Positions 13,743 to 24,923 of a stretch of 64,000 nucleotides of DNA are shown in pieces (position 1 is the first letter of the stretch; the number at the start of each line of letters is the position of its first letter). The stretch comes from Dicyema japonicum (taxonomy: Eukaryota; Dicyemida; Rhombozoa; Dicyemidae): contig RDEW01000003.1 of the NCBI GenBank assembly GCA_011109175.1, positions 2,040,923-2,104,922 on the forward strand. Reading direction: 5' to 3'. The position numbers and the translations under genes are program-made. Below the pieces are notes generated by a model. It saw only the letters and a list, made by a program, of their open reading frames with translations. It was not told where the DNA came from and did not search any database.

Positions 13743-15209
13743 TTATCTTTTCCTTTTAAGTTTAGCCTGTAATAAAGAATATAATAACCTCATAAGCACA
13801 TTTAATTTCATTAAATGATGCAATTTCATCGTTTACTTCAGTAAAGAGAGCATCCAACAGTTCAGACTCATGTGCTTGATCAGACTCAATTTTCTGATAT
13901 TTGCAATTCAACTTAAATAAGTTAAGTATCAACCTCCTTTTCCATCTTTTTAAGTTCAGCCTCTTTCTCGTTTATTTTATTAACAAACTGATTCCTTAGA
14001 GCAGACTCCTTAAACTGAATATCATTAAGTAATTCAGTCTTCTTTTGAACATAGATTTGATCAATACTGGGGTAATATTAAAATAAACCTAAGACTATTG
14101 TCAACCAAACAGCCAAACTCTTCAAGTTTCTGTCTTCTATAGACCTCATATATTTCATCAGTAGTATCAATTAGTCTTTGCATGTTAGTCCTTATTATCG
14201 CCTCTCTCAAACGAATAAAGTCACTATGAGTCTCATTTTCCACTACAATTAAATCCATAATATACCCTGGACGACTCCCCAGGGATATTGTCGTCCATAA
14301 ACCATCCTATGTCCTATTTTTACTTGTTTCTGACTGGCCACGACTGCAAATGGGACAAATGCCTACTATTAATAGTTAAATTACATTCATTATGATGGAG
14401 GTCTTGTCAGAGGAGGTGGCAAAATTAAATATGGGGATTTTCGATAATTTGAGACTATTCAGAATCTAACCAATTACAAAATTGTAACTATCGATTTCAA
14501 ATTCTGTAATTCTGTGCGAGTAAGTGAGTCACTCTTAGCAATAATCGGTATCAGATTAACCCTTGTTGCTAAATTACTCATAGCCGCTATATTGAACGAA
14601 CCAAGTCGACTATATTATTATTGAAATATACTCTCTAGTATTTGGGGGTATAAAATATAGACAACAGTGGATTCTAGTGTCCCTGAATCCTTCATTAGGC
14701 CTATTCGTACTTAATTCTTCCTCCAAGTAACGATAATGTTGTTTGTCAATGAAAGTACAGACATTACTCCAACTATTAATAAATAATGATAAAACTCGTC
14801 AATCTCATTGCCTCTACCATAGTTTACAGTCTCACTTACATTCAACTGCAGTTTAGTTCCCCCTTCATTAAGATCTACGAATGAAGTTGAATGTTACAAT
14901 ATGTTTTCTGAATGAATGAGTCATCACTGTTGGAGATGGTATTATCCAAACTCAGATTGAATAATGAACTAACCAACGTTGTTTTCCCCATTCCAACCTC
15001 ACCTACCTTAGTATTTATTGACTAACCCACACACAAAAGGTTGAAGATGAATCCATTCCGAGATGGGTAGAGTATGTATTGGTCAGGGAAGTAAGAAAAA
15101 CCAACAAATGACGAGGGTATCAATTCACGAATAGGACACTTATATTATTATATACTAATACAGTCAATTCCGGAGAGCATTCGATAACATTATCCACAAA
15201 TTCTGTCAT
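13743..15209 (-). CDS. Septin, divergent GTP-binding motif
   Basis: Septins are GTP-binding proteins that assemble into filaments at membranes and cleavage furrows. Twelve exons (-): 15162-15209, 15027-15138, 14898-15002, 14796-14874, 14632-14772, 14489-14609, 14385-14465, 14266-14362, 14089-14242, 13934-14066, 13789-13911, 13743-13766; introns 22-24 nt. Product starts [16 protein letters not shown]; then [11 protein letters not shown]-loop [24 protein letters not shown]-like stretch, [19 protein letters not shown] (G4 AKxD), [17 protein letters not shown] (the septin unique element) and a charged coiled-coil tail ending AKLKRKR. The G3 motif, DTPG in typical septins, reads ETVN. Length and splice phases are consistent throughout with no stop, so the gene looks functional but may bind or hydrolyse GTP poorly. 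Subgroup not assigned. Confidence 0.92.
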
Positions 15210-15933
15210 TGAATAACAACACAAGAATAGGGCGGGAATGAATTTATTAATTATAACATTAAATAATTATTCATAATTTATTTTTATTTTATTTAATAAG
15301 GGGTAACAAGGGGTTAGTTATATTTTTATGAATAATTTATTTCCCAGGTCCGTGAAGATCCCCAAGGCCATACACCCTGTCGCTGCGGATGACCTTTCCA
15401 ATACGATCTAAGATCCCCACAGACGCACGCAATACAGGACTGGGTGCGCCTACTCAGTTTTGCGTCTTCCACACTGGTACTTTATCGAGATGTTCACGGA
15501 AATGAGTCTCTCGCTACCATCATGAGGATCACATTTTCTTTTATGGGAGGAACCCTTATCTTCAGTGGTCCCACATATTTTAACTATATACGGGAAATAC
15601 ATACTCCTAACAAGGAATTTTAAGTGCTCAGTCTCAAGAGAACTGTTCGTTGGAAGTTAATCGAAGGTGGTACCCGCGCAGCCATCAGGGCACTTCGGAC
15701 CGCGAAAACAGACCTTAGACACCTTTCCACGCTACGTGTGAATTTAATTTTAAAAAAAAGTTTTGAACAAATAAAAACATTTCTTTATAAGTGAGTGATT
15801 CATAACTTGGTTTGAAGTCAATTAGTTACTTGTTACAAATGAAACACAAATGGTTAACATGTGATATCTAATTTAAGCTACTTATTACACGTTGGAATCT
15901 ATTATTTCTTGTGGTGTTGTGCATGTACGCTTC
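15210..15933. other. Intergenic stretch upstream of the septin gene
   Basis: 15210-15330 is AT-rich and contains the septin 5' flank. At 15340-15740 a GC-richer block has open stretches; KLIEGGTRAAIRAL in one frame recalls a segment of LINE polyproteins of the family whose C-terminal domain is scattered through this window, but the match is short and unproven. Confidence 0.3.
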
Positions 15934-15941
15934 CTTTATAA

Positions 15942-16806
15942 CATTGTTTCTTAACCTTTTTTGACCGGGGACCACTTTAGTCTGTTGAATTTTTCTGGAG
16001 ACCACATGTAACACAACAATGTAATAAAAAAAACTAACAAAATTAAAAAATCATAATATTTAGAGTTAGTGTGATTTTTGATCCTGCTTTTCAGAAACTA
16101 GCTGTTCAATTTTTGGTACAATGTTGGTAGTGCCATTCTCATATCGTCTTCCACCTTAAGTCGGTTGCGAACTTTACTTTTCAGAATAACAAGACATTGC
16201 CATTTCACATAAATAAGTGGTTGGAAAGGGAATTATCACTTCCTGTGCATTTTTACTTAAGATTGGATATTCATTAATAACAGAAATCCAGAATTCCATA
16301 ATCGAAAGCGAATTAAATGTCAACTTGCAAAACTGCGAATTTCGCAATGCAATCAACTGTTCTTGGAAATCAATTTTTTGGCCGTCGTAAATTAATTTAT
16401 TGGTTTCCGGAATAAAAGGGTGTATTATCCAAGTCGCAATTTCCTTATGTCTTTTTAATTGTGACGGCTTCAAAGAGTGTTTCCAATTGTGACGTCGAAT
16501 ACACTGCGCTTTATCGACGTTGTCAAATCCAGTATATTGGGTAAATCCATATTGGACATAAAAATCAATCCATTTGCGATTAACCATTACAATCAAATAA
16601 CAAAAAAACACGTGGAATAAAATTAATTAAATATTCTAATGCGAATAAATAAACCCACTTTATTAAACTAACAATAAAAAAGTTAATATATTTAATATTC
16701 AACAACCTTCCTCGCCTGCCTGTTAGCCAGCCTCCTCAAGCAGGTTCGATTCTGGTTGCTGAAACAACTCCGAGAGCGTCCCCAGGTACCACGTTAAGAA
16801 ACACTG
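15942..16806 (-). mobile_element. hAT transposon, internally deleted
   Basis: Left end CATTGTTTCTTAACC and right end, reverse-complemented, CAGTGTTTCTTAACG form hAT-type terminal inverted repeats. The flanks are ctttataa (15934-15941) and ctctatga (16807-16814), a diverged 8-bp target duplication as expected for hAT. A duplicated copy of the surrounding DNA at 17670-17677 shows the site without the element (ctctataa once), supporting the boundaries. The internal transposase (16174-16611) lacks its middle. Confidence 0.82.
16174..16611 (-). pseudogene. hAT (ZBED/SCAND3-like) transposase with large internal deletion
   Basis: A 145-codon open frame joins both ends of a much longer transposase. 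The first part (NRKWIDFYVQYGFT, LKPSQLKRHKEIAT) matches the BED-type zinc-finger region seen at the start of ZBED5/SCAND3-like proteins; the second half (EYPILSKNAQEVIIPFPTTYLCEMAMS) is the C-terminal dimerisation region of hAT transposases. The catalytic core between them is absent, so it cannot be an active transposase. The open frame across the junction suggests either a recent deletion or chance. Confidence 0.8.
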
Positions 16807-16975
16807 CTCTATGATGAAAGCAGCGTCTCCCATGATGGTTCCTGCAGAAACAAATAAATTTAGTGCAAAGAGTATTTGTAATAAATTAAACACTGCTCTA
16901 TGATGAAAGCAGCGTCTCCCATGATGGTTCCTGCAGAAACAAATAAATTTAGTGCAAAGAGTATTTGTAATAAAT
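16800..16975 (+). repeat. Tandem duplication, 88-bp unit, two copies
   Basis: 16800-16887 and 16888-16975 repeat the sequence beginning aacactgctctatgatg and ending ataaatt. The unit includes the last bases of the hAT terminal repeat, so the duplication happened after the hAT insertion. Confidence 0.85.
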
Positions 16976-17940
16976 TCAAAAACACGTGGTTTTGACTGAC
17001 AGAATTAATGACGAAATAAATTATTCAATGATTTTAGATCAAGGAGGGCATGTGCTTTAAAATGTATTCTCATCTTCGGAAGGAAGGAACATTTTGGAAA
17101 ACTCCAAAATTGGAGATAAAACCTTAATGGCTATGAGAAATCCACGTGTCGATATTGATTGACTAAATGCAAAATAAGATGATTCGACATCTTCAAGAGA
17201 TCGGTCCCTCAGAAAATTAAAATTTTAAAAAGAGTTAAAAAAAGAAGAGATTTATTGCAAAATAAATTAGTCATCAATTGTGCAAATTTTGAATTTCCAA
17301 CATTACTCATCATAGATATCCACCAACCTCGAAGCATTTTCTTGAAAATATTCGAAAGTATAATAATTGTTTTCATATGGCATCGTTTGGAACAACAGAC
17401 AATTTTATTTATAAGGGTTATATGCCCACATATAAGGTTCTTGGTCAAGTTTATCATAGGATGGGGTCACTACTCACAAATGCAGGGGAGCAACATAGCT
17501 TTTTACAAATATATTTTTTAGAAAGTTTTGAGGATCAGTCAACAAGAAGATTAAAACAGAACCACAATTACGTCAATCTATAATTAGCATGTTACAAAAC
17601 ATGTTACAAGAACATAATTCATATATTTTATCTTTTAGGTGGTTAATTCTTGTTGTACATGTACGCTTCCTCTATAATAAAAGCAGCGTCTCCCATGGTG
17701 GTTCCTGCAAAAACAAATAAATGTAGTGCAAAGAGTATCTGTAATAAATTCAAAAACACGTGGTTTTGACTGACAGAATTAATGACGAAATAAATTATTC
17801 CATGATTTGAGATCAAGGAGGGCATTTGCTTTAAAAAATGTATTCTCATCTTCGGAAGGAAGGAACATCTTGGAAAAACTCCAAAATCGGAGATAAAGGT
17901 AAAGCGTTAATGGCTATGAGAAATCCACGTTGGTGTGTAG
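16815..17940 (+). repeat. Segmental duplication, two arms of about 260-330 bp
   Basis: The sequence following the hAT element (about 16889-17160: agcagcgtctcccat, acgtggttttgactgac, atctt..ggaaggaaggaac) recurs at 17679-17940 with moderate divergence. The second arm also contains the intact pre-insertion site of the hAT element. Between the arms (17161-17660) only AT-rich DNA without a recognised gene is seen. Confidence 0.8.
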
Positions 17941-18252
17941 TATTAGAGGACACGTTGTATTGATTTCATTTGATCAGGTAATTTAATTTTTTGTTGTATA
18001 TTTTCGAATTTGAATATAAATATGCAGAAATGTAATGTGGATGAACAATTTTAGTAGAACTCGTGAATTCCCTAAAACTGTTCAATATGCAGAAATATAG
18101 CCAAACGCGAAAATTAAAAAAATCGGCGCAAATAGTATTTATAGTGAAATAGTCGATAATTTTCTAAATTTCCTAATTTGTAAATTTATAATTCTCATTT
18201 AGGAAGTATTTAATTTTTTTATTATCGAATCAGTAAATTTAAACAATAGAAG

Positions 18253-18760
18253 TCAGGTAGTTGCCGCCCTCACTGCGTGGCTGTTCCCTCTCAAAATTGC
18301 GAGGGAAATTCGCTCAAATAGCCAGCGGCGTTCACGGAGATCTCCAGTGCATGAGGTGATCCGGTTTCCAAGACGTCCGAAAAACTCGAGTGTAGAGGGG
18401 GAGTAGGATCCGGAAGTCTCCATAGCAAGGGGAACAAATTTGACATCATCGGGAAGGTCGACGTATTTAACGAGTTTGGCCTTCTCCGTCTTTACGGATG
18501 CTGAACAGGCCCTTGTAGCACTCCCGTGAAGATTTTTCTGGGCGAACGTGTCTGTACATGTCACATCCCAAACCAGTGGTTTCCCGGCCTCAAATGGAAA
18601 TATGGTCATCCCGTCCGGCCATTTCCCGTCACTTCTGCATAACCCGACCGGTTCAAGAATGGCCGAGTATCTAGCAGCATCCATAGCTCGCCTGACAATT
18701 TCATTCAGAGCCTTGTGCCTTGGGGATCTGCCAGCGCTCCTCCTGCAGTATTTAATTAGA
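18253..18760 (-). mobile_element. LINE C-terminal domain, fullest copy
   Basis: Open frame reading RHKALNEIVRRAMDAARYS, LCRSDGKWPDGMTIFPFEAG, VWDVTCTDTFAQKNL, KFVPLAMETSGS, LGNRITSCTGDLRERRWLFE and RISLAILRGNSHAV. This pattern (CRSDGKRPDG, P-W/F-G-K-x-LVWD-x-T-C-x-D-T, F-x-P-x-A-x-E-T-x-G, RIS-x-A-I-x-RGN) is well known from the region after the reverse transcriptase of invertebrate LINEs; its biochemical role is not established. The reverse transcriptase itself is missing upstream, so this is a 5'-truncated copy. It abuts the LINE at 18859 in opposite orientation. Confidence 0.75.
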
Positions 18761-18858
18761 ATATTTAAAATTTTTATTTTTTAATATTTTAAATTATAGG
18801 GTCTTCCTAACATTAACGACATTTCGTCAATCACTAACGCCAATAGTCGCCAAATGTC

Positions 18859-21710
18859 ATGTGGCTCGCCGACGACGTGGTGGCATTTGAAAAAAAGAAC
18901 CACACTTTCCCCTATCTTCACGGGTGGACCAATAAGGAAGGCCTGCGCCGCTGCGGAGACGTTGAGGCAAACCCTGGACCAGCCAGAATAGTCCAACTGA
19001 ACATAAATGGAATCAAGAACAAAATACTCGAACTTCGGACATTTGTGAAAGAAAATCACATTGATCTGTTGCTAATTCAAGAATCTAAACTTTCTCCAAA
19101 GAATTCAACACCAGTATTTCCGGGATTCACAGTAATTCGCCGTGACAGAATTGGCAAACTTGGTGGGGGTCTTCTCACAGTTATTCGCAACGGCATTCCG
19201 TTTGAGGACATAACCAACAGTGCTTACACTATGCTTAAAGGATATGGAAATCTCGAACTTTTGGTTACCAAAATACGATTCCCAAGACTATCAATAACAA
19301 TTGTCAACGCATATCTCCCACCACTGAGTTCCTGCTCGTCCAGTGCCCCAGACTCACTCCTCTCGCGTCACTAAAGGATGTGATTATCTGTGGTGACTTC
19401 AATGCGAAGCACCCACTGTGGCTGACAGGACAAACCTACGACAAAAGAGGGAAGATGATAATTGAGGACCTCCACAGCCTATGTATACTCAACGATCCTG
19501 CATCTCATACAAGAACACCTACTCGACGTAATGATAAACCTTCTTCTATCGACATCTCATTGTCATCACCGTCCTTGGCCCCACTTATTGACTGGTCAGT
19601 GAAGTATGACACCAGTAGTGACCACAACCCAATATTTTTGGAGGTCAAAACAAGGTCACGGATAAAAGGACAATGCCCAACAATAACTAACTACAGCCTT
19701 GCGAATTGGAAAGGATTCAAGGAATACGTCGATAATTGTATTGGACTATTAAATTTCCCCACTTTTCCCTCCGTCGAACAATTAGTGAAATGGTTCAACT
19801 CCATTATAAACGATGCGAAAAAGAAGTACATTCCTATGGGGAGACAACCAACGTCATCAAAACGTTTTAACACAACGACGAAACATCTGATCGGAGAACG
19901 AAATAATCTAAAGATGGTAAAATCGCCAACAGAAGAGAACATCAGGAAAATACGAGAATTGAACAGAGAGATCGACAACAACATAAAGACAGAAAATGCA
20001 AATAGATGGACGAGACTATCGAAAGCTCTCTACAAAAACCCCCCAATGCAAAGAGTGTGGAAGTGGATCAAAAACATCAAAAGACCCTCCCCAGAGAGAA
20101 AAGTCGAAGTCTACATAAAACCAGACACTCTGATAAAATATTACACATCTATATCCTACAGGAAGTTTTCAAAAGAACACCAAGTATTCCTGAAAAAGAT
20201 TGAACCGAAACGCTCCGATAACTGGATCCTATTTACTAGTCAGGATGTTCGCAGAGCCATATCTAAGGCCAACAACTCAGAGGCCAAAGGACCAGACAAC
20301 ATAACCACATGTGAACTGAAGCACCTAGGCCATCGAGCCCTGGAACTATTAGCCTATATATTCAACCTCTCCATTAACACAAATACAATCCCTGAAATAT
20401 GGAAGAAGTCTCTAATCAGACCTATCCGAAAACCCAACAAACCAATAGATGAACCATCTTCCTATCGCCCAATATCTATTCTAAGTCCGGTCTCAAGGAT
20501 CCTTGAAAGGCTTGTTTTGGAAAAAATACAAGACTCAATCTCAATACCTCCGACCCAGCACGGATTCCGGGACAACCATTCGACGACAACACACCTTACA
20601 ACCCTCACACAATTCATTGCGGAAGGATTTAACTCCCCCAAACCCATCAGAGGACAGTACTTATATCCGTGGACATCACAAAAGCGTTCGACTCAGTCCC
20701 TAGGAAACTCTAACAAAGAAAATATATGAAACCAACATCCATCCGAACCTGAAACTTTGGCTTGGAAACTTCCTAAATGGAAGACGAGCACAAGTGCTCT
20801 GCAACAACATCAAATCAAGATCTCGCTATTTCCCAAATGGAGTCCCTCAAGGCTCCCACTATCACCCCAACTCTTCAATCTCTACATAAACGACATGCCA
20901 CAAACCTGTAATGAAAACTGTCTAATCCTCTCTATGCCGACGATATCATTCTTGCCTCCAAGGACAGAAACATTCAATCAGCGACTCAGTTGGCTCAACA
21001 AATGCTCGATAACTTGGAACTATGGCTCTCGAAGCGGAGACTTGACACATCAGCAGCAAAGTCCTTTGTCACACTGTTTACCACCTACAAGAGACAGCTC
21101 TGTATCGAACCAAAAGTCTTTATGAAGAACGAAGCTATCTCTATTAACAAAACACCGAAGATTCTGGGAGTAACCTTTGATCAGGGACTCACCTTTATCC
21201 GGCATGTTGAAAACAGAGTAACTTCTGCTCTGAAAAAATAAGAATTTAAAAGTGCTCTCAAAAATATTTAGAGATCAAACTGGGATCCTTCCACGATATA
21301 CAAACAATTCATCCGACCAACGATGACGTATGCAAGTCCTTCATGGGCAATGCAAATGTCACGATCTTCCACATTGAAGTTATCTGCAATCGAGGAGACT
21401 GCAATGAGGTTAATTGGACCAGATCACAACATCCAACCTATTGAAAATTTTTTAATTGAAATACAACGAAAACTATTAAAGGAGGCTGTTCTACCGAGCT
21501 GCCCTCTATTCCAAATACTATCGAATTATCTACAATCATACAGAAATTGTGAGCCGATGCCATGTCCTATGAGAAGAGCTGTTCAGGATTCTCGACCCCG
21601 CCGGACTCGTCCTCACCTTTGTCGGTCTGGGATCACTTAGTTAGATGAGAACTTTTATTTCTTTCTCTTTGACCCAGTGATCCTGGGGGTAATAATAATA
21701 ATAATAGTCA
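18859..21710 (+). mobile_element. Non-LTR retrotransposon with 2A motif, AP endonuclease and reverse transcriptase (frameshifted)
   Basis: The frame opens at ATG 18859 with a short leader, then GDVEANPGP (residues 33-41, bases 18955-18981), the 2A ribosome-skipping consensus, directly followed by an AP-like endonuclease: VQLNINGIKNK, LLIQESKL, then after a frameshift near 19375 GDFNAKHPLW and the SSDHNPIF active-site motif. The reverse transcriptase follows: SEAKGPDNITTCELKH, SYRPISILSPVSRILE, TQHGFRDNHST, a frameshift, VDITKAFDSVPRKL, GVPQGS, another frameshift, YADDIILAS, KILGVTFD. The 3' end is a run of TAA repeats at about 21690-21710. At least four frameshifts make this copy inactive. 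A second, 5'-truncated copy lies at 35324-36068. Confidence 0.88.
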
Positions 21711-22039
21711 GTCAATAACGACAACACTCAATCATTACTGACACTTCGTCAATCAAAAACGACAATAGTCAATCAATTTTTATAACAATACTAGTAAACA
21801 CAAACAATTATTCATTCATTGATAATTTCATCATTAACTGCTCTCATAATGTTCCTTTCATCCTTCTCCACAGTTTTCGGAGTAATCAATTCGAAAGATG
21901 AGATAAAATGTCTTAGCTATAAATCATCAATAGTAGCCTCTCTCTTCACAGAATTATTCCATTTCGATTAGATTAAGGAATGGTGAGTATGGAGGAAGAT
22001 ACAGTTTTTCATTAAAGTAAAATATTGTTTATTAACTAT
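21711..22039. other. Short direct-repeat tract after the LINE, then AT-rich DNA
   Basis: 21713-21780 repeats words such as gtcaatcaataacgaca and ttcgtcaatca, which also occur just before the LINE at about 18808-18855, so the LINE may have inserted into, or duplicated, this tract. The rest holds no recognised gene. Confidence 0.5.
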
Positions 22040-22260
22040 GGGGGAGAGCGGCTGCTGACATTACGGAGTAAGCGTTTCCGCGGACAACTGAGATCCCAAT
22101 TCGTTGCCTCAGCCAGACCGCTTCCCGCACGTCTTTTTTACGGTGGCCCAATTTCCCCCCGATTTCCCGTAATACTTCCAGCCGCACCAGACGTCTCAAT
22201 TGCCATCGGTACAAAACGGTAGCGGTCTCCAATCTCGCAATATTTTTTAATCTTGATTTT
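22040..22260 (-). mobile_element. LINE C-terminal-domain fragment
   Basis: On the minus strand it ends WLRQRIGISVVRGNAYSVMS, the terminal motif of the domain described at 18253-18760, preceded by LGHRKKDVREAV. Only the last 70 or so residues remain. Confidence 0.65.
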
Positions 22261-22289
22261 CTCGGCCAGATCGGCTGCCGATCATACAG

Positions 22290-22935
22290 ACTGCATTTTT
22301 GAACAGTATTTTGAATGAGAAGAGCAATTTCTGTATTAGCAAAAAAGTGACTGGATCAGAGAACTCTTTTGATTTCACTGAGGAGGAAATAAAGGATACG
22401 AAGATTACAGGCAGTTCTTATGCCGATGATATAATTATTGACTCTCGCCATTGCGTTCTAACGAAAAGTCATCGAGGTTGAAGTGGTGACGACACCTCTA
22501 TTGCACTATGTCTTATTCGTATTCCTTACCGACTTCTCCGTTCACTCTGGGATCTTTCAATTGCAGAGGACTTATACAACCTTACAAGAAACACCAACTG
22601 GTATGCAATGACTTCTCTGTGTGCTGTCTACAAGAGACAAAAACGACCGTATAATGTACAGAACTGTTTGGAAAATTCCACATTTTTATCCTCCCGTCGG
22701 CCTGCCGACATTATGGTCTCAAATTTGCAGTCCATCAGGACTTGATTCACTATGTTACAAGGGTGTGGACAGGATCTGATATTATAATGGAAATGGCGGA
22801 CGACCTAGACTACCTAAGAGAACTAGTGCGCAACAGAAGATCATGATCGAAGCTAACGGAGAGGATGATTCGGAATACGGTACAAAGGAAACTTAACTAT
22901 TTTTGTGTTTTCTCGGGAGTGCTTTTTAATAACAA
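22290..22935 (+). mobile_element. LINE fragment: YADD motif joined to a 3' end
   Basis: The frame at 22299-22481 contains GSSYADDIIIDS, the reverse transcriptase catalytic motif. From about 22620 the sequence is a near copy of 52430-52760, which is the 3' end of a LINE (DYLRELVRNRRSWSKLTERM in the other copy; here frame-shifted). The sequence between catalytic motif and tail is far too short for a complete LINE, so this is an internally deleted relic. Confidence 0.6.
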
Positions 22936-23565
22936 TAATAATTCAAAAAGTGAGTTATCTAGTTGATGATGTTTACCACTTGGCTGTCTTGCTAATCGTA
23001 GTTTCACAGTTTTTCCAATTTTCACGGTTTTTTAGAATTTCTGAAAGTTTATAAATTCCCAAATAAAGGTTCATTTTTATTTCACAGATAATTCCTTTAG
23101 ATTCATTTTTATGTATTTTTTACTTCACAAATATTTCTTTTCCATGCAATAAAAATTTCGGTCCTCTTTCTAACCACGTGGTACTGTTAGATTTTAAATT
23201 TAAATGTAAATTCATTTGAATGTGTGATAAAAACAAAATAAATTAATCTGAAATTTTTAATAAATGTCTTTCGGATTGCGGATTATGAAGTTTCGGTTTA
23301 TTGAACCCTGTTTGTAAGAAAACTTTGTAAAATTTTGCTAACTCATCAAAAAATTCGGATTATTGAAGTTTTTAATGTATATCTGTTGGATCTTTTCCAT
23401 TCTTGGCTGTGACGTATTTGTTAGGCACCGGTTTCTTTCACTTTAAGGGAGACTGAAAGTAAATAAATAATAAAATAAATAACTTACAGGCAGTCTAAAG
23501 GAGAATTACGAAAATATCGATTAACACGGTGATTCAAACGATTATAAAGGTCTGGTTTGCTATTC
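22936..23565. other. AT-rich intergenic stretch
   Basis: No gene or mobile-element motif recognised on either strand. Confidence 0.35.
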
Positions 23566-23765
23566 ATTAAAAATTAACTTGTAAAATACACTGCATTTGG
23601 CGTGTTAGTGTCATCTAAACACCAATATTCCCCTAAAAGTTATATGACCATTATTAATGTTTATCTACCACACTGTGGAAGGGTGGTGGAAGATATGGAC
23701 GACTTCTACTCAGTTACTGAAAAAATACAATGAATACGAGTCGTCATTCTCCCCCACGCGATGAC
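23566..23765 (+). mobile_element. LINE endonuclease fragment
   Basis: Reads MTIINVYLPHCGRVVEDM near 23640, parallel to the LTIINVYAPHCGRV-like stretch of the LINE at 41657-43165. Both belong to the same AP-endonuclease LINE family; here only a short internal piece remains. Confidence 0.55.
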
Positions 23766-24276
23766 GTCATTCTATTGGAAGGATACGAGGAAGATAAGAA
23801 ATCTTTAATTAAATAAACTTATAGTCGTGGAGTGAATTCATCGACTATCCAAAGATAATTCAAAGATTTTTTAATTACAGTATTTCGCTAATATTCCAGA
23901 AATTTTTATTGGTGAAAATAAGCAAAATATTGAAAATACAGGAAGTATGCAATAGTCATGGGAAGTGTACAAAAGTGATCTCATTAGCCTTCAAGAATTA
24001 TACAAGGGGAGTTGTTAGACATAATTAAGAAGTGACCCCTAGCCTTAAGAAGTAGGTGAGAGTTACTGTGGAAAAGTTATAGTTAAGTGACCTCGATCCA
24101 TATAAGTATGCAAAACTAAGATTATGTGTTTTGTAAACAGGAAATTGTTAGCCGAATAAAGTCAGATTATTACTTTAAATATCCAAATCAAGTGCATTTA
24201 TTGGTTGAGGTAATTAAAATGTGATTTACACGCATATATAGCACCGTTACACTTCATTTAGATAAATTATTGGTGG

Positions 24277-24923
24277 ATGGTCAAGAAGCAATCAACCTGC
24301 AGGGTATGTGAAGCAATCGGCTACAGTAGTGAGATTCTTAAGTGCTCCAAATGTGAGAACTCATGTAAACCCGATCTCTAAAGTTTTCTAGATCACACAT
24401 CCTGCATCAACTATCAAATTGATCCCAAAAAAATCGGAAAATCTGAAGGATGGATTTGCATGGACTGCAAAGTCTGTGCAATTTGTTGCGAAAATGACTT
24501 TGAGGAACTCGTCGTGTGTACGCGATGTGATCTCGCATTTCACCTTGATTGTGATGATTTCTCCTATGATGACCTCGTCGGAATTCCTATGTCTCGATCT
24601 GCTTTAACTGCAGCAGCCGTTTGCCTCATAAAAGTGTCAATGCTGTCGACTTAGCAAAATGGAAGCCATCGGAAGTCTCTGATTGGGTGAAGGGATTGGG
24701 GTTTCCTGTGGAGTCTCAGGTATTTTTGGAACAGGTAACAGTTTGAGTCATTTGGCAGAAAATTGAAGGATTTGATCTTCTCTTTATAACACGGGATGAA
24801 GTTGTGAATCAACTTAAACTTCCTTTGGAATCAGCTATTCTTATTTTTTATTTTTCTTCTAAAGAGAAATCTTATTCATTAAGACATAATTTGATATTTT
24901 TTATTAAAATTTTTTATTGTTGA
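24277..24923 (+). CDS. PHD-finger and SAM-domain protein
   Basis: Likely chromatin reader. Exons 24277-24364, 24392-24590, 24614-24734, 24759-24923; introns 27, 23 and 24 nt. Product starts MVKKQSTCRVCEAIG. It shows a DPF/MOZ-like paired PHD pattern: CRVC..CSKC, HTSCINY, WICMDCKVCAIC, CTRCDLAFHLDCDD; then a SAM domain: WKPSEVSDWVKGLGF, FLEQKIEGFDLLFITRDEV, NQLKLP. SAM of this kind is seen in SAMD1- and polycomb-type proteins and usually mediates polymerisation. The junction at 24591-24613 is uncertain: GT-AG splicing keeps the SAM frame but removes bases that, one frame over, read YVSICFNC, the expected closing Cys pair of the second PHD. A one-base error upstream could restore both. I do not know a named orthologue with exactly this layout. 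Confidence 0.75.

Noticed and set aside
14200-14258. [13 protein letters not shown] as a septin start
   Set aside because: The ATG lies inside a 23-nt intron (14243-14265); the true gene begins at 15209.
24419-24607. Overlapping plus-strand frame starting MIPKKSENLKDG
   Set aside because: Shadow of the PHD exon; the cysteine pattern is in the neighbouring frame.
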